NCBI RefSeq assembly: GCF_001673315.1
Contig: NZ_LZLQ01000066.1
Location: forward strand, 1-64,000
From: Mycobacterium asiaticum
GTDB lineage: Bacteria > Actinomycetota > Actinomycetes > Mycobacteriales > Mycobacteriaceae
Length of the DNA stretch: 64,000 nt
Direction of reading: 5' to 3'
Under the pieces are notes generated by a model, which saw only the letters and a program-made list of their open reading frames with translations, made no database searches and was not told where the DNA came from. Positions 46,781-56,752 of the stretch are shown in pieces (within the stretch, counting starts at the first letter, position 1; each line of letters opens with the position of its first letter). Position numbers and translations under genes: made by a program.

Positions 46781-48193
46781 ATGGGTGCGAATAGTCGTGA
46801 GGAGATTGACGAGGTCTTCGATGCGTACGATGCCGCGTTGGATCGGGTGTGTGCGTTGTCTTTTGACGCGTTCACCACCCGGGAGCGGTTGTGGGCGTTG
46901 GAGTGGTTGGAGCGGGGCAACCGCCGGATGCGGGCCCCGCAGCATTCGTTGATCAATGGGGTCGGCGCCCAGGCCAGCGCTGAAGAGTTGGGTGGGACGC
47001 TGCGGGGTGCGTTGGCCGACCGGTTGCGCATCACCAAAGCCGAAGCCGCCCGGCGCATCGCCGACGCCCAAGACCTTGGGCAGCGCCGCGCGTTGACCGG
47101 GCAGCCCTTGGCGCCGGTGCTCAGTGCCACGGCTCAGGCTCAGCGCGAGGGTTTGATCGGTGACGGGCACGTCAAAGTCATCCGCGACTTCTTCGACCAC
47201 CTGCCCGCCACCGTGGACGTGTTCACCCGCGAGGCCGCCGAAGCCGACCTGGCCGCCAAGGCGTGTGAGTACCGGCCCGATCAGGTCGCCAAGTACGCCC
47301 GCCGCCTGATGGACTTGCTGCACCCCGACGGGGACTTCTCCGATCAAGAGCGCGCCCGCAAACGCGGCCTGACTCTGGGTGCCCAGGACGCCGATGGCAT
47401 GTCGCGGTTGACCGGCGTGATCACCCCCGAGTTACGCGCACTACTCGAGGCCGTGTGGGCCAAACTCGCCGCCCCGGGTATGTGCAACCCCGAGGATGAG
47501 GCTCCACGCGTGGATGGCGAACCCGACGAGGAGACCGCCCGCCGTGATACCCGCAGCACCAGCCAACGCCACCACGACGCCCTGGTCGCCGGGATCCGCG
47601 CGCTGTTCGCTTCCGGCGATCTGGGTCAGCACCGTGGGCTGCCCGTGTCGGTCATCGTCACCACCACGCTGAAGGATCTGCAAGCCGGCACCGGTAAAGC
47701 CCGCACCAGCGGCGACACCCTGCTCCCCATGACCGATGTGCTGCGCATGGCCAGCCACGCCCACCACTACCTCGCGATCTTCGACGGCGCCAAACCCCTG
47801 GCGCTCTACCACACCAAACGCTTGGCCTCCCCGGCCCAACGGATCATGCTAGCCGCCATGCACCGGGGTTGCACCAAACCCGGCTGCGACGCCCCGGCCT
47901 ACCACAGCGAAGTCCACCACGTCACCGGCTGGACCACCACCGCCCGCACCGACATCACCGACCTCACCCTGGCCTGCGGACCCCACAACAGACTCGCCGA
48001 AACCGGCTGGACCACCCGCACCACCAGCCACCACCAAACCGAATGGCTCCCACCACCCCACCTCGACCACGGCCAACCCCGCACCAACAGCTTCCACCAC
48101 CCCGAGAAACTCTTCACCGACGAAGACGACGAAGACGACGACGAGAAAGACGAAGGCGACAAAGACGACAGAGACGACGAGGGGGCGCCGTAA
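46781..48193 (+). CDS. DUF222/HNH endonuclease-like protein (13E12 repeat family)
   Basis: 470 residues: DUF222 region (about 20-330, [20 protein letters not shown]) and C-terminal HNH motif ([21 protein letters not shown]... LACGPHNRL). The family is the mycobacterial 13E12 repeat, present in many copies and probably mobile or selfish. The C-terminal 25 residues are almost only Asp/Glu/Lys. It lies in the switch point between the plus- and minus-strand halves of the polysaccharide locus and is the only gene there with no obvious polysaccharide role. Confidence 0.88.
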   Translation: MGANSREEIDEVFDAYDAALDRVCALSFDAFTTRERLWALEWLERGNRRMRAPQHSLINGVGAQASAEELGGTLRGALADRLRITKAEAARRIADAQDLGQRRALTGQPLAPVLSATAQAQREGLIGDGHVKVIRDFFDHLPATVDVFTREAAEADLAAKACEYRPDQVAKYARRLMDLLHPDGDFSDQERARKRGLTLGAQDADGMSRLTGVITPELRALLEAVWAKLAAPGMCNPEDEAPRVDGEPDEETARRDTRSTSQRHHDALVAGIRALFASGDLGQHRGLPVSVIVTTTLKDLQAGTGKARTSGDTLLPMTDVLRMASHAHHYLAIFDGAKPLALYHTKRLASPAQRIMLAAMHRGCTKPGCDAPAYHSEVHHVTGWTTTARTDITDLTLACGPHNRLAETGWTTRTTSHHQTEWLPPPHLDHGQPRTNSFHHPEKLFTDEDDEDDDEKDEGDKDDRDDEGAP

Positions 48194-48196
48194 CGG

Positions 48197-49285
48197 TCAG
48201 CAGGCCGATGGCGTGGCGACCGGTGTGGAACCGACCGCCACGACACCCTCGATCACCTCGAGCAGACGTGCTGCGGCGCGGTCGACGGAGAACCGTCGCG
48301 TGTAGTGCTGTGCCGCGGTGGCACCGTGTTGCGCCGCCTGAACCGGGTCGGCCAGTTTGTCGAAAGTGGTTGCCAAACCGGCAATGTCGTCGACATCCAC
48401 CGGTGGACATCCTGGCGGCTGGTATTCGGGCAGGCCACCGACGTTGGACACGATCGGCATCACGCCCAGTTGCATCGACAACACCTGCACCCCGCTCTGT
48501 GAGGCCCGCCGGTAGTGCGCGACGGAGCCCTTGGCCCGGGCAAGGGTGCTGAGCACCTCGGAGTAGCGGTATCTTCCTGACTGCCAATGGGTGTGCGGTG
48601 GCAGCTGTTCGGCATCGATCGAACCGTCGCCGATGAGCACCAGATTGTCGCCGCGCCAACCTGTTCCGTCGACATGCTGCTGCCAAGCGCGCAGCACGAT
48701 ATCGAGGTTCTTGTAGGGATTCAGCCGGCCCACCATGACGAAGTCGCGCCGGCCCGCGGGGCCTACCGGCGCGGAAACCAGTCCCGGGTCGAGGTCACTG
48801 GTCAGCGGTGCGATGTGCACCGGTGTTCCGGTGACGTCGCGCCGATCGGTGATCTGTGCCGCGACGTAGCCGCTGTAGGTGAGGGTCGCCGCCGAGCGGG
48901 CGCCCCAGCGGTCGAAAACGGCCAGCTCGTAGGACGGCCGCTGTTCGGCGGCGTCATGGGGGCGGTCGTCGTGCACCAGTTGAATTCGTGGTTTGCCGCC
49001 GGCCAGTGCGATCCAGCGCGGATCACGCACCAACTCGGTGATCACCACGTCGGGACGGTACTCGGCGATCCTGCGCCGCGCGGCGAAGTGGGCCGGCCAG
49101 GTGGCGGCGGTGCGGAACCGCGGGTCCAGCACCAGCTCGTAGTCGCGAGCCCGGTCAGATTCCGGGTGCTGGTCGGAGGTCACCAGCAGCACGTCGGTGC
49201 CCTGGCGGCGTAGCGCCTCGGCCTGTACCCGCGCCAGCGGGCGCAGCCACGGCGAAAGCCACAGCACGCGAAGCGCATTCGTCAT
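48197..49285 (-). CDS. GT4 glycosyltransferase
   Basis: 362 residues from ATG 49285 (MTNALRVLWLSPWLRPLARV). GT-B fold with the C-terminal domain VMVGRLNPYKNLDIVLRAW, VLIGDGS, and AHYRRASQSGVQVLSMQLGVMPIVSN, the donor-binding part. It ends 3 bp from the 13E12 stop on the other strand. Last gene of the minus-strand polysaccharide operon; overlaps the methyltransferase stop upstream. Confidence 0.87.
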   Translation of the reverse strand: MTNALRVLWLSPWLRPLARVQAEALRRQGTDVLLVTSDQHPESDRARDYELVLDPRFRTAATWPAHFAARRRIAEYRPDVVITELVRDPRWIALAGGKPRIQLVHDDRPHDAAEQRPSYELAVFDRWGARSAATLTYSGYVAAQITDRRDVTGTPVHIAPLTSDLDPGLVSAPVGPAGRRDFVMVGRLNPYKNLDIVLRAWQQHVDGTGWRGDNLVLIGDGSIDAEQLPPHTHWQSGRYRYSEVLSTLARAKGSVAHYRRASQSGVQVLSMQLGVMPIVSNVGGLPEYQPPGCPPVDVDDIAGLATTFDKLADPVQAAQHGATAAQHYTRRFSVDRAAARLLEVIEGVVAVGSTPVATPSAC

Positions 49286-50382
49286 GACGTCGCGCTGCCG
49301 ACGGCGCCGTGATCGACCCACCAACGACCCTCGAACTGCGGGTAACTGCGGCGTACCTCCTCGAACAGGTCTGGCAGGGTCAACAGGACCCGGTCCGGGT
49401 TGGCGGCGTTGAGCTGTTCGGGGGAGATGATCGGAACATCGGTTCCGGGGATCCTACGGCCCTGTTTGGCCGGGGACGCGTCGGCGATTCCCTTCAGCAG
49501 TTGACGGTCGACCTTGGCGATGTTCAACAGGGCGGGGACCCGCGAGCCGGCACCGTAGCCGTAGACGGTGTGCCGGCGGTCTGCCTGCAGCACAAGCCAG
49601 TCGCGCAGTTGCGCGGCATGGCTATCGACCGCTTGCTGCAGACTCTGCAGCACGATGGGGTCTGTCACTCCGAAATCGCTTTCGCGCGCCAAGATCTCCC
49701 GCACACGCTCGTCCGGCTCCACGCGGCCGTGCACAGCGGCAACCAGAAATGTGCCGCCATAGAGATCGAACTCCCAGGCGGTGGCCGCGCTCATCCCGAC
49801 GGCACCGAGCAGGTTGACCACCGCGGTCAGTGAGTAGTAAGCGAAGTGGCCGTGCCGCAGGGCAGTCCACTGCCCGTCGCGGACCATTGTCATCAGGGAC
49901 GGAAACTGGATCAACAAGACGCCTTCGGGCGCGGTCACTTTCGCGCGCTGCACGAAACCGGACCGTTGCCGCGGATCGTGCGTGATGCCGAAACAGTCGA
50001 GCACCACATCGGCCACCTCAGCTTCGGCGTATCCGCGTTCGGCCAGCAACGGCAACCATGTGCCGCCGTGCGGGCTGCCGAATTCGCAAACCGTGTCACC
50101 ACGCAACCAGCCGGCATCGGCAACACGCCGAACGGCGTCGGCAGCCTGATCCCGGAGGGCCTGCGGCTCGATGCCCCTGGGTTCCTCGGTGACCGTGTCG
50201 TCGTCGGCCAGCTGGGCCAGTCCACAACCGGCACACAGGTCCATCGCCAGTGGATGCGCCGATTCCTGAGCAATGATCGGATCGGACACCAATGGAAAAT
50301 GATCGGCCGCAGGTGCTTTCCCCAGATCGAGCACCCGGGTCAGATCGGTGCAATCGCACCCTCGGCAGCTGCGCGCGGTCAT
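49282..50382 (-). CDS. Zinc-finger C-methyltransferase-like protein
   Basis: 366 residues with an N-terminal zinc-binding cluster (CRGCDC and CAGCGL), a central part resembling a class I SAM methyltransferase (VLLIQFPSLMTMV, HFAYYSLTAVVNLL) and a C-terminal Rossmann-like domain (TVYGYGAGSRVPALLN). This is the TylC3/NovU-type 3-C-methyltransferase layout. The usual SAM loop is degenerate (VCEFGSPHGGTW), so it may be inactive or regulatory. The start abuts the next methyltransferase stop. Confidence 0.78.
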   Translation of the reverse strand: MTARSCRGCDCTDLTRVLDLGKAPAADHFPLVSDPIIAQESAHPLAMDLCAGCGLAQLADDDTVTEEPRGIEPQALRDQAADAVRRVADAGWLRGDTVCEFGSPHGGTWLPLLAERGYAEAEVADVVLDCFGITHDPRQRSGFVQRAKVTAPEGVLLIQFPSLMTMVRDGQWTALRHGHFAYYSLTAVVNLLGAVGMSAATAWEFDLYGGTFLVAAVHGRVEPDERVREILARESDFGVTDPIVLQSLQQAVDSHAAQLRDWLVLQADRRHTVYGYGAGSRVPALLNIAKVDRQLLKGIADASPAKQGRRIPGTDVPIISPEQLNAANPDRVLLTLPDLFEEVRRSYPQFEGRWWVDHGAVGSATS

Positions 50383-51636
50383 CTAGCGCACCGCCGCGGC
50401 GGGTGATCGGGCCGGCCGTGCCATATGCAAGGTCGGCAGCGGGTAGACGATCTGACCGCCCCATTCGGTGACGTAGCTGAGCTGCTCGGTGAGTTCGGTC
50501 TCCAGGTTCCACGGCAACACCAGCACCACATCCGGACGGTCTCGGGCGATGACCTCCGGATCGTGGATGGGGATGCGAGTGCCAGGTGTGAAATGTCCAT
50601 GCTTGTAGGGGTTTCGATCGACCGTGTACTCGAGCAGGTCGCTGCGGATCCCGCAGTAGTTCAGCAACGTGTTGCCCTTGCCCGGCGCGCCGTAGCCGAC
50701 GACACGTTTGCCCTCCGCTTTGCACGCGAGCAGGAAGCGCAACAACTCCTGGCGCGTCTGTTCGGTGCGGCGACGCAATTGCAGGTACCCCTCCGGGCGG
50801 TGCAGTCCGGCCGCCTCCTCGGTGCGCAGAATCTTGCTCACCCGTTCCGTCGGTGGACCGGCCACCTCGATGGGGCGGGCCCAGACGCGAATGGACCCGC
50901 CATGAGTGGGCAGCAACTCCACGTCGACCACAGCCAGGCCGGCGCTGGACAGCGCGTTGATCGCCGAGAACACGGTGTAGTACTGGAAGTGCTCGTGGTA
51001 GATGGTGTCGAATTGGCCTCGGCTCACCAGGTTCAGCGCGTGGTGTACCTCGATGCTCAGCCAGCCGTCGTCGGCGAGCAGTCCGCGCAACGACTGGGTG
51101 AAGCCGCGAAGATCAGGGATGTGCGCGTATACGTTATTGGCCACCACCAGGTTCGCCGGGCCGTGCTGGGCGCGCACTTGCTGTGCCACGTCCTGGTCGA
51201 GGAATTCCGACACCGTGGGCACACCCCGATCCGCCGCGGCCGCACCGACATTGAGCGACGGTTCGATGCCCAGGCAGGGGATGCCTCTGGTCACGGCGTG
51301 TTGCAGTAGGTAGCCGTCATTACTGGCGACCTCAACCACGAAGGAATCAGGTCCCAGCCCCAGTCGTTTCACCGCATCTTCGACGAACGTCTCCGCATGC
51401 TGCACCCAGCTGTCGGAATACGAAGAGTAGTAAGCGTATTCGGTGAACGTCTCCTCGGGAGTGATCAATGCCGGAATCTGCAACAGCAGACAGTTCTCGC
51501 ACAGCCGTAGGTGCAGCGGGTACGTGGGCTCAGGCAAGTCCAGTTCCGCTGCGCTGAGGATTTTTTCGCAGGGTGGGGTGGCACCGAGGTCTAACACGCT
51601 GAGCATGCGTTCCGAGTCACATAAGCGGCACTTCAT
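50383..51636 (-). CDS. Class I SAM C-methyltransferase for NDP-sugar
   Basis: 417 residues. N-terminal zinc finger MKCRLCDSERML... CENCLLLQ, SAM loop VVEVASNDGYLLQHAV and GIEPSLNV, HEHFQYYTVFSAI in the active site, and C-terminal VVGYGAPGKGNTLLNYCG. Strong match to methyltransf_13/14 enzymes that add a methyl to C3 of 4-keto-6-deoxy sugars. ATG at 51636; the longer frame upstream belongs to the glycosyltransferase shadow. It is paired with the divergent paralogue downstream. Confidence 0.9.
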   Translation of the reverse strand: MKCRLCDSERMLSVLDLGATPPCEKILSAAELDLPEPTYPLHLRLCENCLLLQIPALITPEETFTEYAYYSSYSDSWVQHAETFVEDAVKRLGLGPDSFVVEVASNDGYLLQHAVTRGIPCLGIEPSLNVGAAAADRGVPTVSEFLDQDVAQQVRAQHGPANLVVANNVYAHIPDLRGFTQSLRGLLADDGWLSIEVHHALNLVSRGQFDTIYHEHFQYYTVFSAINALSSAGLAVVDVELLPTHGGSIRVWARPIEVAGPPTERVSKILRTEEAAGLHRPEGYLQLRRRTEQTRQELLRFLLACKAEGKRVVGYGAPGKGNTLLNYCGIRSDLLEYTVDRNPYKHGHFTPGTRIPIHDPEVIARDRPDVVLVLPWNLETELTEQLSYVTEWGGQIVYPLPTLHMARPARSPAAAVR

Positions 51637-51689
51637 CTGGCTTCCAATCCGTCGTGTCGTCAAGGTTGTGTCAGGGTGGTGCAGCGGTT

Positions 51690-53705
51690 TCACAGCACCG
51701 CACCGATCGCGTCGAGGTAGGCGTCGGCCATCGCGGCCACGGTGTAATGCGTCTGCATGCGCTCGAAACCGCGCCGTCCGACCTCCGGCAGTGCGTCGGG
51801 GTCGCGCAGGATCTCGGCCAGTTGGTCCCGCCATGCCGTTACCGAAACGGGTTCGACCACGAAACCGGCCTTGCCGAAATCCAGCATCTCCGGAACGGCG
51901 CAAACACCGGATGCGGCCACCGGGACGGCCCTGGCCATGGCTTCCAGAATCACGAGCGGGAAAGCCTCGGAACGGCTTGGCACGCACAGTAAGTCTGCGT
52001 CGGCCAACGCCGGCCCGGGACCCTGCGACCAGCCATGCCACTGGACGCGGTCGCGCAACCAATCCGGCGTACGGGCCTCCAGCTTCACGCGGTCGGGTCC
52101 GTCGCCGAAAATAGAGAGCTTCCAGGGCAGATCTGTCAGGCCGGCGAGCGCCTCGATGAGCAGGTCGGGATTCTTGTGCTCGACGATGCGGGACAACATC
52201 ACCAGGTGCGGTGGCGCGCCGGGCGGGCGCACCCGTCGCGTCGGCTCACCTGCCGAGACCACGCCGTTCGGTGCGACGAAAGGTTGTCCACGCAGCCGGT
52301 GGTGGGGAGTCAGCATCTCCCAATGCCGTTGCGCCAGAACAATGAAGCCATCCGCGCGGCGCATCGCGGCGGTCAGTGGCCGCGAGTAGACGGGTCCGTC
52401 TGCCGCGGGTGGCACGTGCGGGGCCACCAGCCACCGGCGGGCACTGGAGCCTGCCCGCCAGAGAGTCGCGAAACCGGTCTCGGTATTGGTGTCACCACTG
52501 ATCAGCACCGACGGCCCGGCTGGCAGGTCGACCATGGGGGCCCACCACGGCTGTCGCACCACCCGCACACTGTGCGGAATCTCTTTGATCAGTGGCCCGA
52601 AGCGCTGCATGCACACGATGGTGACCGGATACCCGCGGCGGTCCAATTCCGCGGCCAGCAAAGCTTTCTGACGCTCGGCACCGCCGTAGACGAGGCGATT
52701 GGTGGTGATGACGATCGAGGGCTTGCCGGTGCGACGGGCCGCGATGGCGCGCCTGCGTAGGTCGCGTTTGGACCGTTGTATCCGTTCCAGCAGCGCCGTA
52801 CCGGCCAGGTACGCGTCGGCGTGATGGACGCTGTCCTGTCGCTCTAGCAGCAGTGCGATGTTGGCCCGCAACAGGTCCCGATTTCGGAAGCGTTCGACGG
52901 TGGAGACCGCCGCGCCGTGCGCCGAGACCGGGTCACCGGCAATCTGGACGGGGGCGGGATTACCGTGGTCGACGTCGAGTTCGTCAGCCAGCAGAATGCG
53001 CCACCCGGCCTCGGTCGCCCGTTGCTGCCAGTCGGTCTCCTCGCCGTAGAGGAAGAATTCTTCGTCGAATCCGCCGATCTGGTTCCACGCCTGGCGGTTG
53101 ATGGCCAGACATATCCCGGCCACATAGCCGTCGATGCTCTGGGATTCGGCGGGCTGTTCGCGGTACAGGTGTGAGAGCGGGGTGCCTCGCAGCCGGTCGG
53201 AGTAGCCGGCGGCGGCCACCAGTGCGCGGGTGAGGGTCCGGCGACGCGTGGCGATATCCCACCGTTGTGGGCCGGGGGCACCGATGTCCTGAATGAGCGG
53301 CGACACCGCAGCCACTCCGGGCCGGTGTAACAGCTCCCGGGTGCGCGTCAGCGGTCCGTTCAGACGCGTGTCGGCGTTGAGCAGCAGCAGGTCCGTGTCG
53401 GCGGGAGTGTGCTCGACCAATGCGTTGAAGGCGCCGCCGAAGCCAAGGTTCACCGGGCCCAGCACCCAATGCACGTCAGGGTGGCGGGCGGCCAATTCCT
53501 CGCGGCCGGGGTATGCGTCCCCGCTGTTCTCGTAGACGTAGACCGGCAATTCCGGGGCGTGCATGGCGAGGCTGGCCAGGCACTGCTCCACCAGGTCGTG
53601 GCTTTTGTAGGTCACAATCAGCGCCGACAGCGGACGCTCGATGCTCATCGAAATAGTCTCGGCTGCAGGCGGTTTCAGATATGCACGATCCATCTCGGTT
53701 GTCAT
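51690..53705 (-). CDS. GT2-GT4 fused glycosyltransferase
   Basis: 671 residues. N-terminal GT2 domain (SALIVTYKSHDLVEQCLASL, LLLLNADTRL with the DxD-type loop, GFDEEFFLYGEETDW), then a linker and a GT4 domain (VITTNRLVYGGAERQKALL, VMLSRIVEHKNPDLLIEAL, EAFPLVILEAMARAVPVAA). It may add two successive sugars. ATG at 53705 overlaps the flippase stop by 4 bp. Confidence 0.88.
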   Translation of the reverse strand: MTTEMDRAYLKPPAAETISMSIERPLSALIVTYKSHDLVEQCLASLAMHAPELPVYVYENSGDAYPGREELAARHPDVHWVLGPVNLGFGGAFNALVEHTPADTDLLLLNADTRLNGPLTRTRELLHRPGVAAVSPLIQDIGAPGPQRWDIATRRRTLTRALVAAAGYSDRLRGTPLSHLYREQPAESQSIDGYVAGICLAINRQAWNQIGGFDEEFFLYGEETDWQQRATEAGWRILLADELDVDHGNPAPVQIAGDPVSAHGAAVSTVERFRNRDLLRANIALLLERQDSVHHADAYLAGTALLERIQRSKRDLRRRAIAARRTGKPSIVITTNRLVYGGAERQKALLAAELDRRGYPVTIVCMQRFGPLIKEIPHSVRVVRQPWWAPMVDLPAGPSVLISGDTNTETGFATLWRAGSSARRWLVAPHVPPAADGPVYSRPLTAAMRRADGFIVLAQRHWEMLTPHHRLRGQPFVAPNGVVSAGEPTRRVRPPGAPPHLVMLSRIVEHKNPDLLIEALAGLTDLPWKLSIFGDGPDRVKLEARTPDWLRDRVQWHGWSQGPGPALADADLLCVPSRSEAFPLVILEAMARAVPVAASGVCAVPEMLDFGKAGFVVEPVSVTAWRDQLAEILRDPDALPEVGRRGFERMQTHYTVAAMADAYLDAIGAVL

Positions 53706-55240
53706 GGCGTCACCTGTCTCTGGAATAGCGAAGTCAACGTCGACCATTTGACCGGGCCGAACACCATGTTGACGGCGAGATAGGTTGCCGCAGCGGCAGC
53801 CAGCACAAAGATCACCTGCTGACCCGACAGCAGCAACACGATCGCCGCACTGGCTGCTGTCGGAACCAGCAGTCGCACCAGGAACCTCACCGGGGTGTGA
53901 TAACCGCATTGGCTACGCAGTCGCCAACTCGCCAGCGTCATGCCGAACAACTCGGTGCACACCAGGGCGATACCGGCCCCGATGGCACCGAACTGACTGT
54001 CCAGAAAAAGATTCAGCGCCACATTGACGACCAGTGTGGCGACGAACAACCGGAAAAAGAACCGTTGTTCGTGGCTGGCGAACAAGCCCTGTCCGAGGGT
54101 GCCGGTGACGAACCGCAACGAGGCGGCGATGAGCAGCAGCGCCAGGGTCGGTGCGCCCCGACGGACAAAGTCCTGGTCCCCGAACAGATTGATCAGTGGC
54201 GCGGCCAGCAACGTCCCGACCACAGCCACCGGGAGGGCTACGAAGAACATCAATTCGACACTGCGGCGCAGGAATCCGACGTAGGCACCGACGTCGCGGG
54301 AGTACAGCCCGGTGGCTGTCGACAACGTGGACTTCTGGAAGAAGACAGACAGCGCCTCGGTGTTGAACGCGATGGTATATGCCAGTCCGTACACGCCGAC
54401 CTCGACGTGGGTGCTCAACAGGGACAAGATCACGCCGTCGGCGCGCCAATACAGGATCCCGACCACAGCTACACCCATGAGCGGCAGGCTTTCTCGCAAC
54501 AGGTCCGCCGACTCACGGGTGGAGAAGACCGGACGCAGCTTGATGTGCCGCGCGGCGGCGGTGCCCTGGATCAGCAGTTGCAGGACCGGGGGGATGAGCT
54601 GGGCGACCGCGAACCAGATGACACCTTGGTGGGTTGTCACCAGCCAACTGACCGTGGCCAGCGTGCCCAGCCGGCCCGCAACATCGGAGATGGCCACCGC
54701 GGAGAAACGGACGGTGGACAGGAACACCGGTTCGAAGCGCGTCCGCATGGTCAGCATCAGCAGTTGCCCGGACAACACCACCAGCATCACGCGCACGTCG
54801 GCGTCACGGTAGATGAGCCACCCGATGCCCGCCGCGATTGCTGCCAGTGGAACGCAATACACCAGTGACAGACCGCTGTTGACCTGAACCAGTCGTTCCA
54901 GCTCGCCGCGACCGGACGTCACGCGCCGCACAATCACGGTGCCGATGCCGAGATCGGTCATGCTGGTCCACATGCCGATGAAGGCCACCGCCACCATCAG
55001 CTGGCCATAGCGGTCTGGTCCCAGATAGCGGGCAGTCATCGCCACCGAGACCACCGAGGCCAACATTCCCAGTGCACGGCAAATCAACTGGATCGAGAAG
55101 GCATGCGCGATCCGCGACTGCGGCACCCCGCCAGGTCCGCCAGGTCCGCCGGGTCCGCCAGGTCCGCCAGGTCCGCCGGGGAGCTGGGTCTGCTCTGAAG
55201 CCCCCGCAGCCGTCGGCTCGATTACGGCGCCGCCATTCAT
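53702..55240 (-). CDS. Polysaccharide flippase (Wzx/MATE-like)
   Basis: 512 residues with about 12-14 TM segments and no soluble domain; FSIQLICRALGMLASVVSVAMTARYLG at the start of the first helix is typical of oligosaccharide flippases. It would move undecaprenyl-linked repeat units across the membrane. The N-terminus carries a GGP repeat (LPGGPGGPGGPGGPGG) from a 9-bp microsatellite. It starts directly after the glycosylphosphotransferase stop. Confidence 0.87.
   Translation of the reverse strand: MNGGAVIEPTAAGASEQTQLPGGPGGPGGPGGPGGPGGVPQSRIAHAFSIQLICRALGMLASVVSVAMTARYLGPDRYGQLMVAVAFIGMWTSMTDLGIGTVIVRRVTSGRGELERLVQVNSGLSLVYCVPLAAIAAGIGWLIYRDADVRVMLVVLSGQLLMLTMRTRFEPVFLSTVRFSAVAISDVAGRLGTLATVSWLVTTHQGVIWFAVAQLIPPVLQLLIQGTAAARHIKLRPVFSTRESADLLRESLPLMGVAVVGILYWRADGVILSLLSTHVEVGVYGLAYTIAFNTEALSVFFQKSTLSTATGLYSRDVGAYVGFLRRSVELMFFVALPVAVVGTLLAAPLINLFGDQDFVRRGAPTLALLLIAASLRFVTGTLGQGLFASHEQRFFFRLFVATLVVNVALNLFLDSQFGAIGAGIALVCTELFGMTLASWRLRSQCGYHTPVRFLVRLLVPTAASAAIVLLLSGQQVIFVLAAAAATYLAVNMVFGPVKWSTLTSLFQRQVTP
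55129..55180 (-). repeat. 9-bp tandem repeat in flippase N-terminus
   Basis: CCGCCAGGT-type units repeat about six times (with CCGCCGGGT variants), coding for the Gly-Gly-Pro run before the first TM helix of the flippase. Length is a multiple of three, so changes in copy number would keep the frame. Confidence 0.85.
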
Positions 55241-56752
55241 CTAGTACGCCCCATCGCTGACCAGGACCGCCTTGAGAGTCCTGGCGATGATGACGAGATC
55301 GCCTGCCATGGACCAGTTGTCGACGTAGGACAGATCAAGCCGGACCGAATCCTCCCAGGACAGGTCAGAGCGGCCGCTGACCTGCCACAAGCCGGTGACG
55401 CCGGGCTTGACCAGCAGCCGGCGCTTCACCTCACCGTCGTAGTTCTCCACCTCCCGGCGCAGCGGCGGTCTCGGACCGACGACACTCATGTCTCGCTTGA
55501 GTACGTTGATGAACTGGGGCAACTCATCGATGCTGTAGCGGCGCAGGATCCGGCCGACGGGCGTGACCCGCGGATCCTGATGGATCTTGAACAGCATGCC
55601 GGCGGCCTGGTTCAACGGCAGCAAGTGTTCGATCTGCTTGTCCGCGCCGTCAACCATGGTGCGCAACTTCAACATCGTGAACGGCTGGCCGTCCAGGCCG
55701 ATGCGCTCGGCGCGATAGAAGATGGGTCCTTTGCTGTTCAGTCTGATCGCCGCCGCGGCCACAATCAGCAGCGGGGCCGTCACGGCAAGGGCGAACAGCG
55801 CGAAGCAGAAGTCGAAGGCGCGCTTCTGAATGCGTTGCGTACCTTCATATTGCGGCTTGTCGACGTGCAACAGCGGGAATCCCGCGATGGGGCGCATGGT
55901 CAATCGCGCCCCGGCGACGTCCATCACCCCCGGTGACACCACCAGGTCGACGTCCAGGGTCTCCAGCTGCCACATCAGTTCGCGGATCCCGTGCACGCCG
56001 AAATGTTCGGTGCGTGTCACGGCTACGGTGTCGGCGCCGCAGTCGTCGAGTGCGGCCACGGCGTGGGTTTCGTCACCGAGGATCGGGATCTCCCGGTCCT
56101 GGACTTTGAGGTTCTCACCGCGCCACGGCCCGTACCCCGGGATGCAGACGCCCACTACGACATACCCGTCTTTCGGGTTGCGCAGCAGTTCGTGCGCCAG
56201 GTGAGCCACTCCGGACCGGTCGCCGATGGCCAGCACCATGGTTTGATAGTGGCCTTGGGAACGCCGGTGCCACACGTACTTTCGCCACAGATTGCGACTA
56301 GCCAGCAAGCCCAGGGTGCCGACGGGAAGAGCGACGGCCAGGTAGCCGCGAGCCAGTTCGATCTTGGCGAGCAGCGTGACCATGGCGATGATGCCGAACA
56401 CCGAGAAGGACGCGCTGGCGATGCGCCGGTACTCGTCGATCCCGGCGCCGATGATGCGCGGGGACCTGGTGTGGAACACCGCTATCGACGTGAGCCACAG
56501 GACGGCAAACAGGCATGAGAACAGTGTCATTACCGGCCCCGGATATCCGGACATGTTGGGGGAGTCTCCGAACCGGGCGAACTGCGCGAGCGCGATTGCC
56601 GCGCAGACGATTATCGAATCGGTGATCCGCAACCGCACGGAATACTGCTGCTGCCAACGCTGTATGGCGCCGACCTGGGGCTCGTGGACGACGGGCGACC
56701 TTGCGGTCTGAGTGTGCAGTGTGGCTGTCATGCTGGCCGCTCCCTCGGTCAT
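55241..56752 (-). CDS. Polyprenyl-phosphate glycosylphosphotransferase (initiating enzyme)
   Basis: 503-residue PNPT-type enzyme. Several N-terminal TM segments and a Rossmann-like CoA-binding region are followed by the catalytic domain FYRAERIGLDGQPFTMLKLRTM and GLWQVSGRSDLSWEDSVRLDL. It transfers a sugar-1-phosphate to a polyprenyl phosphate to start repeat synthesis. ATG 56752 overlaps the WecG stop (ATGA); a second ATG at 56731 with GAGGGAGCGGCC before it is an alternative. Confidence 0.92.
   Translation of the reverse strand: MTEGAASMTATLHTQTARSPVVHEPQVGAIQRWQQQYSVRLRITDSIIVCAAIALAQFARFGDSPNMSGYPGPVMTLFSCLFAVLWLTSIAVFHTRSPRIIGAGIDEYRRIASASFSVFGIIAMVTLLAKIELARGYLAVALPVGTLGLLASRNLWRKYVWHRRSQGHYQTMVLAIGDRSGVAHLAHELLRNPKDGYVVVGVCIPGYGPWRGENLKVQDREIPILGDETHAVAALDDCGADTVAVTRTEHFGVHGIRELMWQLETLDVDLVVSPGVMDVAGARLTMRPIAGFPLLHVDKPQYEGTQRIQKRAFDFCFALFALAVTAPLLIVAAAAIRLNSKGPIFYRAERIGLDGQPFTMLKLRTMVDGADKQIEHLLPLNQAAGMLFKIHQDPRVTPVGRILRRYSIDELPQFINVLKRDMSVVGPRPPLRREVENYDGEVKRRLLVKPGVTGLWQVSGRSDLSWEDSVRLDLSYVDNWSMAGDLVIIARTLKAVLVSDGAY

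Noticed and set aside
52844..53281. Overlapping frames inside the GT2-GT4 gene
   Set aside because: Codon-position shadow frames with Arg/Pro/Ser-rich low-complexity translation.
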